64,000 nucleotides of DNA from Clostridia bacterium (GTDB taxonomy: Bacteria > Bacillota > Clostridia > Oscillospirales > Acutalibacteraceae), in contig CAAEIG010000051.1 in NCBI GenBank assembly GCA_900755895.1, positions 38,190-102,189 on the forward strand, written 5' to 3'. The translations under genes and the position numbers were made by a program. The first letter of the stretch is position 1. Each line of letters starts with the position of its first letter. Below are positions 18,277 to 26,636 of the stretch, piece after piece. A model generated the notes under the pieces. That model made no database searches and had not been told where the DNA came from. It saw only the letters and a program-made list of their open reading frames with translations.

Positions 18277-18993
18277 ATGTCGCTCTACACCACCGGAGAT
18301 ATCGCCAAACTTGCAGGCGTCTCCGTGCGCACGGTCCAGTTCTACGACAGCAAAGGGATCCTTCCGCCCTCCCAGCTCAGCGAAGGGGGACGGCGGCTGT
18401 ACTCCCAGGAGGACCTGGGCAAACTCCAGCGGATCTGCTTGTGGAAAACCATGGGCCTATCCCTGGACGCCATCAAGGACATTCTGGAAAGCCCCAACTC
18501 CGATAAGGTCCTGGGCCTTCTGCTGGAACAACAGGCCAAGGCCCTGGAGGAAGATATCCACCACCGGCAAAAGCAACTGCAGTCCATCCGTGCACTGGAG
18601 GAAAACCTGAAAAGCCCGGAAAGGTTCCCGGTAAATTCCATTTCCGACATGGAACAGCTTATGAAAAACAAAAGAAAATTGCGTAAAATCCATGGTGTCA
18701 TGATCGCTTGGGGCGTTTTGATGGACCTGCTCCAGATCGCCGGCCTGATCCTCTGGATCGTCAAGGGGATCTGGCAACCCTTTGTGGTCTGTTTTGCCCT
18801 GGCCGTTGTGATCGGCGTACTCCTCACCCGGTATTATTACCGGAACACGGAGTACCTCTGTCCCGCCTGCGGCACCCGGTTCCGGCCAAAGGTCAAAGAA
18901 TTTCTCTTCTCCAAGCACACTCCCAAAACCCGGAAGCTCACCTGCTCCCACTGCGGGACCAAGGATTTCTGCGTGGAGGTAGCTGCTCCGTAA
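18277..18993 (+). CDS. MerR-family regulator with membrane helices and C-terminal zinc ribbon
   Basis: A transcription factor (238 aa) starting at ATG 18277 after AAGGAGGTG. The N-terminal MerR winged helix (about 1-70) contains YTTGDIAKLAGVSVRTVQFYDS and GGRRLYSQEDLGKLQ. A coiled coil (about 75-115) is followed by two predicted membrane helices (about 139-163 and 166-187) and a short tail with CPAC (near 194) and CSHC (near 222), a zinc-ribbon-like pair. Ordinary MerR proteins are soluble, so this one seems membrane-tethered. Its ligand is unknown. It stands alone between nifU and a mannosidase gene. Confidence 0.8.
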   Translation: MSLYTTGDIAKLAGVSVRTVQFYDSKGILPPSQLSEGGRRLYSQEDLGKLQRICLWKTMGLSLDAIKDILESPNSDKVLGLLLEQQAKALEEDIHHRQKQLQSIRALEENLKSPERFPVNSISDMEQLMKNKRKLRKIHGVMIAWGVLMDLLQIAGLILWIVKGIWQPFVVCFALAVVIGVLLTRYYYRNTEYLCPACGTRFRPKVKEFLFSKHTPKTRKLTCSHCGTKDFCVEVAAP

Positions 18994-19009
18994 AGAAGGG
19001 AAAAGCCGC

Positions 19010-19039
19010 TTGTCCTCCCTCCGGCCTCTGTGATACAAT
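19010..19039 (+). promoter_or_regulatory. Probable promoter of the GH125 gene
   Basis: TTGTCC (19010-19015), 18-nt spacer, TACAAT (19034-19039). A hairpin with CAGGT/ACCTG feet follows in the leader just before the GGAGGAGG ribosome site. Confidence 0.55.
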
Positions 19040-19086
19040 ACAGGTGAAATCCCCTTGGGGGAAATACCTGCGGAGGAGGAGCCGCT

Positions 19087-20355
19087 ATGATTCCCAAAAT
19101 CTTACTGCAAAAGGCCGACGAACTGGAGAGGAAAACCGCTCTGAAATACCCGGAGCTGGCTCCCCTGGCCAAACAGTGCTTTTTGAACACCATAGAGACC
19201 ACCGTCACCCAGCTGAAGGATGGCAGTTACTTTGTCATCACCGGAGATATCCCCGCCATGTGGCTGCGGGACAGCGCCGCCCAGCTGCGGCCCTATATCA
19301 AATACGCCAAGGAGGATCCGGACTTGCAGAAGATCCTCCGCAGCGTATTGGAAAAGTACGAGTTTTATGTCAATCTGGACCCTTACACCAACGCCTTCAA
19401 CAGCGAGCCGAAAGCGGGCTACAGCGAAAACGACCTGAGCAACTTCCAAAGCGGATGGATTTGGGAGCGGAAGTACGAGGTGGACTCCCTCTGCGCCCCC
19501 CTCTACTTCGCTCACCAATACTTTGAAGCTACCGGGGACCGGTCCATCTTCACCGAGGAATTCCGGCTGATGGTCCAGACCATTGCCCAGACCTTCTTCA
19601 CGGAGCAGCATCACGACCGCTCCTCCTACTGGTTTGTCCGGGAGAACTGCCCCAAAAGCGACACCTTGCCCTTTGGCAAGGGACGTCCGGTGAACCTCAC
19701 CGGCATGACCTGGTCGGGATTCCGTCCTTCGGATGACGCGTGCAAATTCGGCTATTTGATTCCTTCCAACATGATGGCCGTGGTGGCGATGCACAAAGCC
19801 GTGGAATTGCTGAAAGCAGGGGGCTATGAGGATCACGCTCTGCTGGGCCGCTGCTTCAACCTGGCAGAAGAGATCCAGGACGGCATCGAGACCTACGGCA
19901 TTTACGATCACCCCAAATACGGGAAAATCTACGCCTACGAGACCGATGGCTTCGGCAACTACAACCTGATGGACGACGCCAACTCTCCCAGCCTGCTCTC
20001 CATCCCCTACCTGGGATACAAGTCTGCGGAGGACCCCATCTATCAAAACACCCGGCGGTTTATACTCTCCAAGGACAATCCCTATTACTACGAGGGGAAC
20101 GCGGCCAAAGGAGTGGGAAGTCCTCACACACCAAATGGGTATATCTGGCATATCGGCCTTGTCATGCAGATCCTCACAAGCACAGACGAAGAGGAAAAAC
20201 AGGCCTGCCTGAGCACCCTTGCCCGGACTCACGCCGGGACCAACTACATGCACGAAGGCTTTGACGCCAACGATCCCACTCAGTTCACCCGGCCCTGGTT
20301 TGCCTGGGCCAACACCCTGTTTGCTCAGATGCTGGCAGAGGAGGTCTCCTTATGA
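19087..20355 (+). CDS. GH125 exo-alpha-1,6-mannosidase (metal-independent)
   Basis: The 422-aa protein matches glycoside hydrolase family 125 (formerly DUF1237), inverting enzymes that remove terminal alpha-1,6-mannose from N-glycan cores or yeast mannan. Characteristic segments are GDIPAMWLRDSAAQLRPY (about 56-73), WERKYEVDSLCAPLYFAHQY, GMTWSGFRPSDDAC and the (alpha/alpha)6-barrel composition. No signal peptide is seen, so it probably acts on imported short mannosides in the cytoplasm. Start ATG 19087 follows GGAGGAGG. Its stop overlaps the start of an acetyltransferase gene. Family assignment is firm; the natural substrate is inferred. Confidence 0.88.
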   Translation: MIPKILLQKADELERKTALKYPELAPLAKQCFLNTIETTVTQLKDGSYFVITGDIPAMWLRDSAAQLRPYIKYAKEDPDLQKILRSVLEKYEFYVNLDPYTNAFNSEPKAGYSENDLSNFQSGWIWERKYEVDSLCAPLYFAHQYFEATGDRSIFTEEFRLMVQTIAQTFFTEQHHDRSSYWFVRENCPKSDTLPFGKGRPVNLTGMTWSGFRPSDDACKFGYLIPSNMMAVVAMHKAVELLKAGGYEDHALLGRCFNLAEEIQDGIETYGIYDHPKYGKIYAYETDGFGNYNLMDDANSPSLLSIPYLGYKSAEDPIYQNTRRFILSKDNPYYYEGNAAKGVGSPHTPNGYIWHIGLVMQILTSTDEEEKQACLSTLARTHAGTNYMHEGFDANDPTQFTRPWFAWANTLFAQMLAEEVSL

Positions 20356-20960
20356 CACTGGAAGAACGGATGCTCAGCGGCAAGCTTTATGACTGCGCTG
20401 ACGAAACACTGCAAGCCCGCCAAAGGGAGCTCAACGAACTGGTTTTCGATTACAACAACACCCGCCCCACCGACGGGACCCGCCGCCAAACACTTTTGCG
20501 GCAGATTTTTGAAGACATGGGCGAGGGCTGCTACATCGAGCCACCCCTCCACGCCAACTGGGGCAGTCACACTCACTTGGGGAACAAGGTCTACGCCAAT
20601 TTCAACCTGACCTTGGTGGATGACACCCACATTTACATCGGGGACAACGTGATGTTTGGCCCCAACGTCACATTGTGCACCGCCGGTCATCCCATCGAAC
20701 CGGAATTGCGGCGGCAGGTGTACCAGTACAACTTCCCCATTCACATTGAGGAAAATGTCTGGATCGGCGCTGGCGTCATTGTTTTGCCCGGAGTGACCAT
20801 CGGCAAGAACTCCGTCATCGGAGCTGGCAGTGTGGTCACCAGGGACATTCCGGAAAACGTGGTGGCCATGGGCACTCCCTGCCGAGTGGCCAGACCCATC
20901 AGCGAGTGGGACCGGGAATATTACTTCCGCAAACACCGCATTGACGAGGGACTGAGCTAA
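20352..20960 (+). CDS. Maltose/galactoside O-acetyltransferase-like hexapeptide protein
   Basis: A 202-aa acetyl-CoA-dependent sugar O-acetyltransferase of the LacA/Maa type. The N-terminal MTLEERMLSGKLYDCADETL is the family's alpha-helical cap; hexapeptide repeats of a left-handed beta helix follow from about residue 60 (YIGDNVMFGPNVTLCTAGHP with the catalytic His) to 175 (WIGAGVIVLPGVTIGKNSVIGAGSVV). The start codon overlaps the GH125 stop (ATGA), so the two are translationally coupled. Its partner suggests an acceptor related to mannose or mannosides. The true acceptor in this family is rarely known. Confidence 0.85.
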   Translation: MTLEERMLSGKLYDCADETLQARQRELNELVFDYNNTRPTDGTRRQTLLRQIFEDMGEGCYIEPPLHANWGSHTHLGNKVYANFNLTLVDDTHIYIGDNVMFGPNVTLCTAGHPIEPELRRQVYQYNFPIHIEENVWIGAGVIVLPGVTIGKNSVIGAGSVVTRDIPENVVAMGTPCRVARPISEWDREYYFRKHRIDEGLS

Positions 20961-20977
20961 TCTACAAACCAAACGCC

Positions 20978-21012
20978 AAGAGGGGCTGTTGCATCCTGCA
21001 ACAGCCCCTCTT
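20978..21012. terminator. Bidirectional terminator, copy 1 of a repeated element
   Basis: A 16-bp stem, left arm 20978-20993 and right arm 20997-21012, loop TCC. The core GGGGCTGTTGCA pairs with TGCAACAGCCCC, flanked by A and T runs. It sits between convergent genes. The same stem recurs at 42650, 55327 and 61230. Confidence 0.9.
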
Positions 21013-21054
21013 TCTGCCCGCACCATACTGGGGAACTTCCCAGACTGACACGCT

Positions 21055-22023
21055 TTACAGTTGGTCGATAAAATAGGCGTTGGTTCCGGCAAACAGCCCT
21101 CTGCTATCCCGCACCTGGATGCGGAACCAGCCCTCCTTCCCCGTCAAGGGGAACTGAGCCTCGGTCAAGCTCTCGCCGGGAGCTACCACCGCTTTGTAGG
21201 AATCCCGTCCCTCCACCGTCACAAAGATCTTCTCCACGGGAGAGGTCTTCACCTGAAGGACGCCATTTTCAATGGAAACACCCTTCAGCTCCGGTCCCTG
21301 GGACCAGTAAAACCGTCCTGTACGCAACGCTTCAATCACAGCGGGATAGGTCAACTCCTGGGCGGCGATCTGAACAAATCCTCCAAAGGAATCATTCAAG
21401 GGGTGACCAATGGGATTGGTGTCGTGATTGTCATCGGTGGCAAGGGCGTACAGACGCTGGCCGGTGCGGAGCATCTCATCGTACACCTGGGGATTGAACC
21501 CGTACAGACCGTCATGCTCACAGCCGTGGTTGTAGATCTCCATGGCGAACAGACCCTTAAGCCCGTTGTAATCCCGCCAATCCTGCAGGGACCAATAGGG
21601 ATGGTTATAGGTCACCAAAAAGCCCATCTCGGTCATTTTGGCAATGTACTGGTTGAGGCTCTCCAAATCACCGTAGGGGAAGTCCGGCAGCAGATCTCCC
21701 TGCTTTTGGGCCGCGTTCTCCTCCGGGTTGGTATCCACCAAATTCAGGTGGTAGCACTTGAGCACAGGCCAATCCCGGTCCGGCTGACGCGCTTCGGTCA
21801 AGTCCACCTCCAGGGCCGCCAGGGAGAGGAAGTTCTCATCGTTGAGCTCTGTGTGATGCTCATACCTCCGGTGATCGGTGAAGGCAATGATAGAATATCC
21901 CTGAGCCATGTACTCCTCTTTTGTCTGCTCCGGGGTGAGGTGACCGTCGGACAGAGTGGTGTGACAGTGAAGATTTGCTTTGTAGTAGCCACTTTCCGGT
22001 AAAAGCACTTGATTTTTCAACAA
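21055..22023 (-). CDS. PHP-domain phosphoesterase with C-terminal beta domain
   Basis: A PHP-superfamily metal-dependent hydrolase, 322 aa, TTG start (22023, or 22020, which is better spaced from AGGAGG). Metal-binding motifs: NLHCHTTLSDG (about 18-28), FTDH (about 48-51), TYNHPYWS and ATDDNHD. The C-terminal quarter (about 240-320) resembles the small beta domain of CehA-type PHP proteins. Its substrate may be a phosphodiester or a cyclic sugar phosphate and cannot be stated. It follows the GH127 gene by 28 nt in one operon, which points to a carbohydrate-linked role. Confidence 0.75.
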   Translation of the reverse strand: MLKNQVLLPESGYYKANLHCHTTLSDGHLTPEQTKEEYMAQGYSIIAFTDHRRYEHHTELNDENFLSLAALEVDLTEARQPDRDWPVLKCYHLNLVDTNPEENAAQKQGDLLPDFPYGDLESLNQYIAKMTEMGFLVTYNHPYWSLQDWRDYNGLKGLFAMEIYNHGCEHDGLYGFNPQVYDEMLRTGQRLYALATDDNHDTNPIGHPLNDSFGGFVQIAAQELTYPAVIEALRTGRFYWSQGPELKGVSIENGVLQVKTSPVEKIFVTVEGRDSYKAVVAPGESLTEAQFPLTGKEGWFRIQVRDSRGLFAGTNAYFIDQL

Positions 22024-22051
22024 ACTCTCCTCCTATTGTGAAAAAATAGAT

Positions 22052-23983
22052 TTAGGTTTCCGGCAACCAGACGCGCATCTGACCCAGCCCGCGATTCCCC
22101 CACGTGTAATAAGGAATCAAGCGGATATCCGCAGGCTTCCGCTGGGGGCGCTCCCGGCTGTAGAGCGTGGAAATCGACTGCGTGCGCCAGCCCTCCACCA
22201 CCAGAGGCACCACGCCGCCCAAAAGGTCCTGCTCATAGGGTTCCTCCCGGATTCCTCCCTCTTCCGCAAAGGCCAGAGAGAGCACGTCGCCGTCGTTATC
22301 CACACTCTCGGCGCAATAAACCAAAGGTCCCCGCTGTACGGCAGCCTTTCCCGTATCCGCTGGGACCTGGGTGCTGGCGTAAACCTTGAAGGGCGTCATA
22401 TCAAAGGAAAGCTCAATGGCATCCCCATCCTGATAGGTGCGAGTCAAGTAGGCATACCCATCCTTGGTCAGAGCGTCCAAATCCTGGGGCTCCCCATTGA
22501 CTGTCAGGGTGGTATTGCGGCTCCAAGCAGGAATGCGGAACCCCAAGGTGGTATCCGCCTGGCCATGGAAGGTGAAATTCACCACTCCCTGCCGGGGATA
22601 CTCCGTCTGGCAGGAAAGGGAATATCCCTTGGAGCTCTCCACCGTACCGCCCAAGTACAGATGAACAAACATGCCATCCGGCCCCTCACTGTAGGCATAG
22701 CTCCCAATGGAGGACAACAGCCTGGCCACATTGGGCGGGCAGCAGGCACAGGCATACCAGCCCGGCCGCTGGGGATCCACATGCTTCTGGGTGGCCGCTT
22801 TTCCGGAGATTCCCGGGACTACCTCCAGGGGGTTGCAATAGAAGAACCGCTTTCCGGTGAGCTCCATACCAGCCAAAACCGTGTTGTACAACGCCCGCTC
22901 CATAACGTCGCCGTATTCGCCCTTGGCCTCCAGATGGAGCATCCGGCGGGCGAAGAAGATCAGTCCAATGGAGGCGCAGGTCTCTGCGTACACCGTGTCA
23001 TTGGGCAGATCGTAGTCCACAGTAAACGCCTCGCCCAGCACCGTGGAGCCGATTCCGCCGGTGACATACATCCGCCGCTGAGTGATGCTCTCCCACAAAG
23101 TGCGGCAGGCAGCCTTCAGGCTCTCGTCCCCATTCTCCCCGGCGGCGTCCGCCATGGCGGTGTACAGGTACACCGCACGAACCGCATGGCCCACAGCGTC
23201 CTTTTGCTCCCGGACGGGCAGAGTGGCCTGCATGTAATCCGTATCCACCGCCTCGTTGATGTTCCCCCACAGGGTCCAATCCCGGCCTTTTTTCTCCTCT
23301 TGGAAGTAGTTGGGCTCTTGACCACGGACATTTATAAAATGCTCCGCCAGTTCCCGGTACTTGGGATTCCCACTGGCCCGAGCCAGCCGCAACAGCGCCA
23401 GCTCCACCTCGGGATGGCCCGGGCAGCCCCGGGGATTGCGATGCATAAACTGCTCATAGATGCAGTCGGCGTTTTTCTCCATGATCTTCAGGAAGTTGTC
23501 CTTCCCGGTAGCTTCATAGTGGGCGCAGGCAGCCTCCATCAAGTGACCGGCACAGTACAGCTCATGGGCCTCCTGGAGATTGGTCCACCGCTTATCCGGA
23601 CGCTTTACCGTGAAGTAAGAGCTTAAGTATCCATCCTCCTGCTGGGTCGCTTCCAACAGAGCGATGACCTCATCTACTTCCTGTTCCAACTGGGGGTCCG
23701 GATGCAGGGCCAGGACATAGGCCGCGGCCTCCAGCCACTTGGCCACATCACTGTCCTGGAACACCATGCCATAAAACTCCTCAGCTACCTCCTCGCCCCG
23801 ATTCTTCCGAGCAGCCAAACGGAGATTCTCCAGGGCATGACTCTTTTCCACAGCAGCTTCTTTATCATCCAACACCCGGTACTGATAGGGGACCACCACC
23901 TCCCGTACCAACTTTTGATAGGTTGGCAACAGTCCCTCACCCGCCTGATAGGCGCTCACAGGCACTTCCCAGCTCACTTTCAT
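22052..23983 (-). CDS. GH127 beta-L-arabinofuranosidase-like glycosidase
   Basis: A 643-aa member of glycoside hydrolase family 127, retaining enzymes with a zinc-bound cysteine nucleophile that cleave beta-L-arabinofuranosides of plant glycoproteins. Start ATG 23983 (MKVSWEVPVS) follows AAAGGAGC; the ATG at 24049 overlaps the -10 box. Key segments: EAHELYCAGHLMEAACAHY, YVTGGIGS with the following acidic region, YAETCASIGLIFFARRML (zinc-ligand Glu/Cys region) and WYACACCPPNVARLLSSIG with the Cys pair of the zinc site. No signal peptide, so cytoplasmic. Family confident; the sugar is inferred from characterised members. Confidence 0.86.
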   Translation of the reverse strand: MKVSWEVPVSAYQAGEGLLPTYQKLVREVVVPYQYRVLDDKEAAVEKSHALENLRLAARKNRGEEVAEEFYGMVFQDSDVAKWLEAAAYVLALHPDPQLEQEVDEVIALLEATQQEDGYLSSYFTVKRPDKRWTNLQEAHELYCAGHLMEAACAHYEATGKDNFLKIMEKNADCIYEQFMHRNPRGCPGHPEVELALLRLARASGNPKYRELAEHFINVRGQEPNYFQEEKKGRDWTLWGNINEAVDTDYMQATLPVREQKDAVGHAVRAVYLYTAMADAAGENGDESLKAACRTLWESITQRRMYVTGGIGSTVLGEAFTVDYDLPNDTVYAETCASIGLIFFARRMLHLEAKGEYGDVMERALYNTVLAGMELTGKRFFYCNPLEVVPGISGKAATQKHVDPQRPGWYACACCPPNVARLLSSIGSYAYSEGPDGMFVHLYLGGTVESSKGYSLSCQTEYPRQGVVNFTFHGQADTTLGFRIPAWSRNTTLTVNGEPQDLDALTKDGYAYLTRTYQDGDAIELSFDMTPFKVYASTQVPADTGKAAVQRGPLVYCAESVDNDGDVLSLAFAEEGGIREEPYEQDLLGGVVPLVVEGWRTQSISTLYSRERPQRKPADIRLIPYYTWGNRGLGQMRVWLPET

Positions 23984-24044
23984 GGCAGCTTGCTCCTTTC
24001 CAATTGTCCACGGGGACCCTCTTCTTTCCCCGGCCGTTTGCCCC

Positions 24045-24073
24045 ATCATAGCACAAAGAAATCCTATTCACAA
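24045..24073 (-). promoter_or_regulatory. Promoter of the GH127-PHP operon
   Basis: Minus strand TTGTGA (24073-24068), 17-nt spacer, TATGAT (24050-24045). Start expected near 24038. Confidence 0.65.
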
Positions 24074-24131
24074 TGGATTTTTGTGTTATTTTTCCAATTT
24101 TTTTGGCAAGAGAAGCAAGACCAACTGGTTC

Positions 24132-24758
24132 TCAAAACTCCTCGGGCTGGCCATCCGCAGCTTGCAACAGTTCTTCCGGAGTTTTCCTGTACTGCAGATT
24201 TTGGAAATAGGCAGCAGGCATTGCCTGCCGCAAATAGGGAAGACTTTCCTCCAGATCGTTGGAACGATTCCCCACCGCAGGCCCCTCCAACAGCTGAAAG
24301 CCAAACTCCTGATACAGGTGAATGGCCCGAAAACAGCTGGGATGGGTGTGGAGATAAATGGGGAATTCCTCCCGAGCCGCCTCTTCCAACACCTGGGACA
24401 ACAGCCCACGTCCCAAGCCCAAACCCTCCAGTTGGGGCTGCACTTTCAGCCAGTGCAGCGTGGTGATCTTCCCGTAAGCCTTCCAGAGAAAGCAAGTCCC
24501 CACAGGACGGTCATTCTGGTCACAAACAAAGGTGCATTTCTGGAAAAACAGATCCCCTTCTTTTTCATACACCCTGTGGTAATACTCCCACAGGAAAGGA
24601 CGCTGTGAAGGCTCCTCCCCATTGAGGGCGATCCAATCCTCCAACTCCCCTTTCCGGCATTTTCGCACCGAATATCCTGCGGGTACCGGCCGGAATGCTT
24701 CCTCCCGAAGCTGCTCGCACATCATAAATAAGTTGAACGCTGGAATTTCCAATTCCAT
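24132..24758 (-). CDS. GNAT-family N-acetyltransferase
   Basis: A 208-aa protein with a GNAT fold: the acetyl-CoA loop is QPQLEGLGLGRGLLSQVLEEAA (a variant of Q/RxxGxG/A) near residues 107-128, followed by HPSCFRAIHLYQEFGFQLLEGP. The first 35 residues are not typical of the fold. The acceptor is unknown. Start ATG 24758 has GGAGGAGG 7 nt upstream, and an 8-bp hairpin (24775-24782 with 24791-24798) lies just before that. It is downstream of a tRNA gene with its own terminator, so it may rely on partial read-through or a weak promoter. Confidence 0.78.
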   Translation of the reverse strand: MELEIPAFNLFMMCEQLREEAFRPVPAGYSVRKCRKGELEDWIALNGEEPSQRPFLWEYYHRVYEKEGDLFFQKCTFVCDQNDRPVGTCFLWKAYGKITTLHWLKVQPQLEGLGLGRGLLSQVLEEAAREEFPIYLHTHPSCFRAIHLYQEFGFQLLEGPAVGNRSNDLEESLPYLRQAMPAAYFQNLQYRKTPEELLQAADGQPEEF

Positions 24759-24837
24759 GGTTTACGCCTCCTCCAAGCTGCTCCTTTATCAGCAGCTTTC
24801 TTTTCACCAGTCTTGAAAAGCATGGAAAAACAAAAAA

Positions 24838-24860
24838 ACGGTACGCAAATTGCGTACCGT
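24838..24860 (-). terminator. Terminator of the tRNA-Gly gene
   Basis: Stem ACGGTACGCA (24838-24847) with TGCGTACCGT (24851-24860); on the minus strand it is followed by a T-run. Confidence 0.85.
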
Positions 24861-24863
24861 TTT

Positions 24864-24939
24864 TGGAGCGGAAGACGAGGCTCGAACTCGCTACCTCCAC
24901 CTTGGCAAGGTGGCGCTCTACCAGATGAGCTACTCCCGC
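24864..24939 (-). tRNA. tRNA-Gly(GCC)
   Basis: 76 nt on the minus strand with encoded CCA. The acceptor stem is GCGGGAG/CTTCCGC (one G-U pair), the D loop has AGCTCATCTGGTAGAGC, the anticodon stem CCACC/GGTGG encloses TTGCCAA (anticodon GCC), and the T loop contains GTTCGAGCC. It lies between a perfect promoter and an intrinsic terminator. Confidence 0.96.
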
Positions 24940-24969
24940 ACAAAGCGCCGAACGTCTCAGCGCTTGATT

Positions 24970-24998
24970 ATTATAGCGAATCATGAAGGAATTGTCAA
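24970..24998 (-). promoter_or_regulatory. Consensus promoter of tRNA-Gly
   Basis: Minus strand TTGACA (24998-24993), exactly 17 nt, TATAAT (24975-24970). Both hexamers match the vegetative sigma consensus. Confidence 0.9.
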
Positions 24999-25026
24999 GG
25001 CTATTTTTGCAATTTTTTCAAAAAAA

Positions 25027-25050
25027 GAGAGCGCCTTTGGGGGCACTCTC
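25027..25050 (-). terminator. Terminator of the cold-shock gene
   Basis: Stem GAGAGCGCC (25027-25035) with GGCACTCTC (25042-25050), one wobble pair; a run of T follows on the minus strand. Confidence 0.85.
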
Positions 25051-25067
25051 CATTTTCCCAAAAGAAC

Positions 25068-25277
25068 TTAGATCTTCTGGACGTTCACAGCGCGCAGCTT
25101 GGAGCTGTTCTTGGGATCGGGCTCGGTCTCGAAGGTGACCTTCTGGCCCTCTTCCAGAGTCTTGAAGCCGTCCGCAACGATGGCGGAGAAATGCACAAAC
25201 ACGTCGTCGCCGCCCTCATCGTTAGAAATGAAGCCATAGCCCTTTTCCGCGTTAAACCATTTGACTGTACCGTTCAT
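25068..25277 (-). CDS. cspA: Cold-shock protein (CspA family)
   Basis: A 69-aa single cold-shock domain that binds single-stranded RNA and DNA and melts RNA structures. RNP1 is KGYGFISND (about 12-20) and RNP2 is VFVHFSAI (about 26-33); the start [16 protein letters not shown] is canonical. An AGGAGGTGCCG ribosome site precedes the ATG. It is transcribed alone; its upstream region has a very long hairpin followed by a T-run on the same strand. Confidence 0.97.
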   Translation of the reverse strand: MNGTVKWFNAEKGYGFISNDEGGDDVFVHFSAIVADGFKTLEEGQKVTFETEPDPKNSSKLRAVNVQKI

Positions 25278-25346
25278 AATTCGGCACCTCCTAAAGAGAG
25301 TAAGATCGTATCATGCTAGCAGCGCCGGAAGTCCGGCTTTACAAAA

Positions 25347-25409
25347 AACTCACAGCTTGTGTAAGTCATTCAGACGCAGACGGCAAATGACTTACACAGG
25401 CTGTGAGTT
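25347..25409 (-). terminator. Long hairpin with T-run upstream of cspA (attenuator or orphan terminator)
   Basis: A 24-bp stem with a single T-G wobble: left arm 25347-25370, right arm 25386-25409, 15-nt loop. On the minus strand it is followed by TTTTTTGT, as in an intrinsic terminator, about 70 nt before the cspA ATG. There is no gene upstream of it on that strand, so it would end either a leader of cspA or an unannotated short RNA starting between 25410 and 25680. Confidence 0.6.
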
Positions 25410-25572
25410 CATCTTTGGTGCTATCAGAATACAAGCTCACTATATCATCCCACCTGCTCTTTGTCAACCTCTTTTCCAAAAAATCTTCCGACAGCTTTCC
25501 CTTAATTTTTGCTCCCACAGGGATAAAATCAGGTCATTTTTTCGGCTTCCTCTCCAAAATCCAGAGAATTTC

Positions 25573-25601
25573 TTGTCCATTCCCCCGAAAGATAGTATAA
25601 T
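25573..25601 (+). promoter_or_regulatory. Promoter of the MoxR operon
   Basis: TTGTCC (25573-25578), 17-nt spacer, TATAAT (25596-25601). Start expected near 25608, about 75 nt before the moxR-like ATG. Confidence 0.8.
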
Positions 25602-25683
25602 ATTAGAAGTATTTCGCCAACATCTACCCGGCGCCCCTCATGGCTGCCGGCGCTTTCTATAATAAGTGTGAGGAGGGAACAAC

Positions 25684-26619
25684 ATGCTGCAGAACAAAGC
25701 TCTGGCCGTGGTCAGCGAAGTTCGCCGGGCCATTGTGGGCAAGGATACTGTCATTTACAAGGCGCTGATGGCCATTCTCGCTCGGGGCCACATCCTCTTG
25801 GAGGACAACCCCGGCGTGGGAAAAACCACCTTAGCCCTGGCTTTTTCCAAAACCATGGGGCTTTCCTACAACCGAATCCAGTTCACTCCAGAGGTGATGC
25901 CCGCTGACGTAGTGGGCTTCTCTGTGTGGGACAAACACACCGGGGAATTCACCTACCGTCCGGGAGCGGTGCTGTGCAACCTGTTTTTAGCCGATGAGAT
26001 CAACCGCACCAGCGCCAAAACCCAAAGCGCTCTGTTGGAGGCCATGGAAGAAGGCCAGGTCACCGTGGACAGCGTCAGCCGTCCCCTGCCCCAACCCTTT
26101 ACGGTCATCGCCACCCAGAACCCGGTGGGATCCGCTGGAACCCAGCTGCTGCCGGAATCCCAGTTGGACCGGTTTATGATGCGGCTTTCCATTGGATATC
26201 CCACCCTGGAGCAGGAGGTGGAGATCCTCAAGCAGACCGAGGGGACCCGTCCAGTAGACTCTCTCCGTCAGATCACCACGCTGGAGGAGATTCTTGAGAT
26301 GCAGCAGGAGGTGGGAGCCGTCCATGTATCGGACGAGCTCTACCGCTACGTGGCGGCCCTCTCTGCCGCCACCCGAGAGCATCCCTTGCTGCGGCTGGGA
26401 GCCAGTCCCCGGGCCGGTGGGGCTTTGGTGCGGGCCAGCCGGGCATCTGCTTGGCTGGCTGGCCGGGATTACGTCATCCCCGCCGATGTGCGCCTGCTCT
26501 ATTATAATGTATTGGAACACCGGGTGGTGCCGGATCCTCAGGCCCGTCTCAGCGGCAAGGACGCCCATGCCCTGCTGACCGAGACCCTGGAGTCCGTCCC
26601 TCAACCCAGGGTGGTATAG
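25684..26619 (+). CDS. MoxR-family AAA+ ATPase
   Basis: A 311-aa AAA+ chaperone-like ATPase of the MoxR group. Walker A is DNPGVGKTTLA (about 40-50), Walker B LFLADEINRTSAKTQSALLEAMEE (about 100-123), and sensor-1 is in ATQNPVGSAGTQLLPESQLDRF. The C-terminal lid has GASPRAGGALVRASRASAWLAGRDYV, diagnostic for MoxR. It forms an operon with DUF58 and membrane transglutaminase genes (gap of 17 nt to the next), the common set thought to act on protein complex maturation at the membrane. Start ATG follows GAGGAGGG. Confidence 0.93.
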   Translation: MLQNKALAVVSEVRRAIVGKDTVIYKALMAILARGHILLEDNPGVGKTTLALAFSKTMGLSYNRIQFTPEVMPADVVGFSVWDKHTGEFTYRPGAVLCNLFLADEINRTSAKTQSALLEAMEEGQVTVDSVSRPLPQPFTVIATQNPVGSAGTQLLPESQLDRFMMRLSIGYPTLEQEVEILKQTEGTRPVDSLRQITTLEEILEMQQEVGAVHVSDELYRYVAALSAATREHPLLRLGASPRAGGALVRASRASAWLAGRDYVIPADVRLLYYNVLEHRVVPDPQARLSGKDAHALLTETLESVPQPRVV

Positions 26620-26636
26620 GGAAAGGAGGCCGTCCC

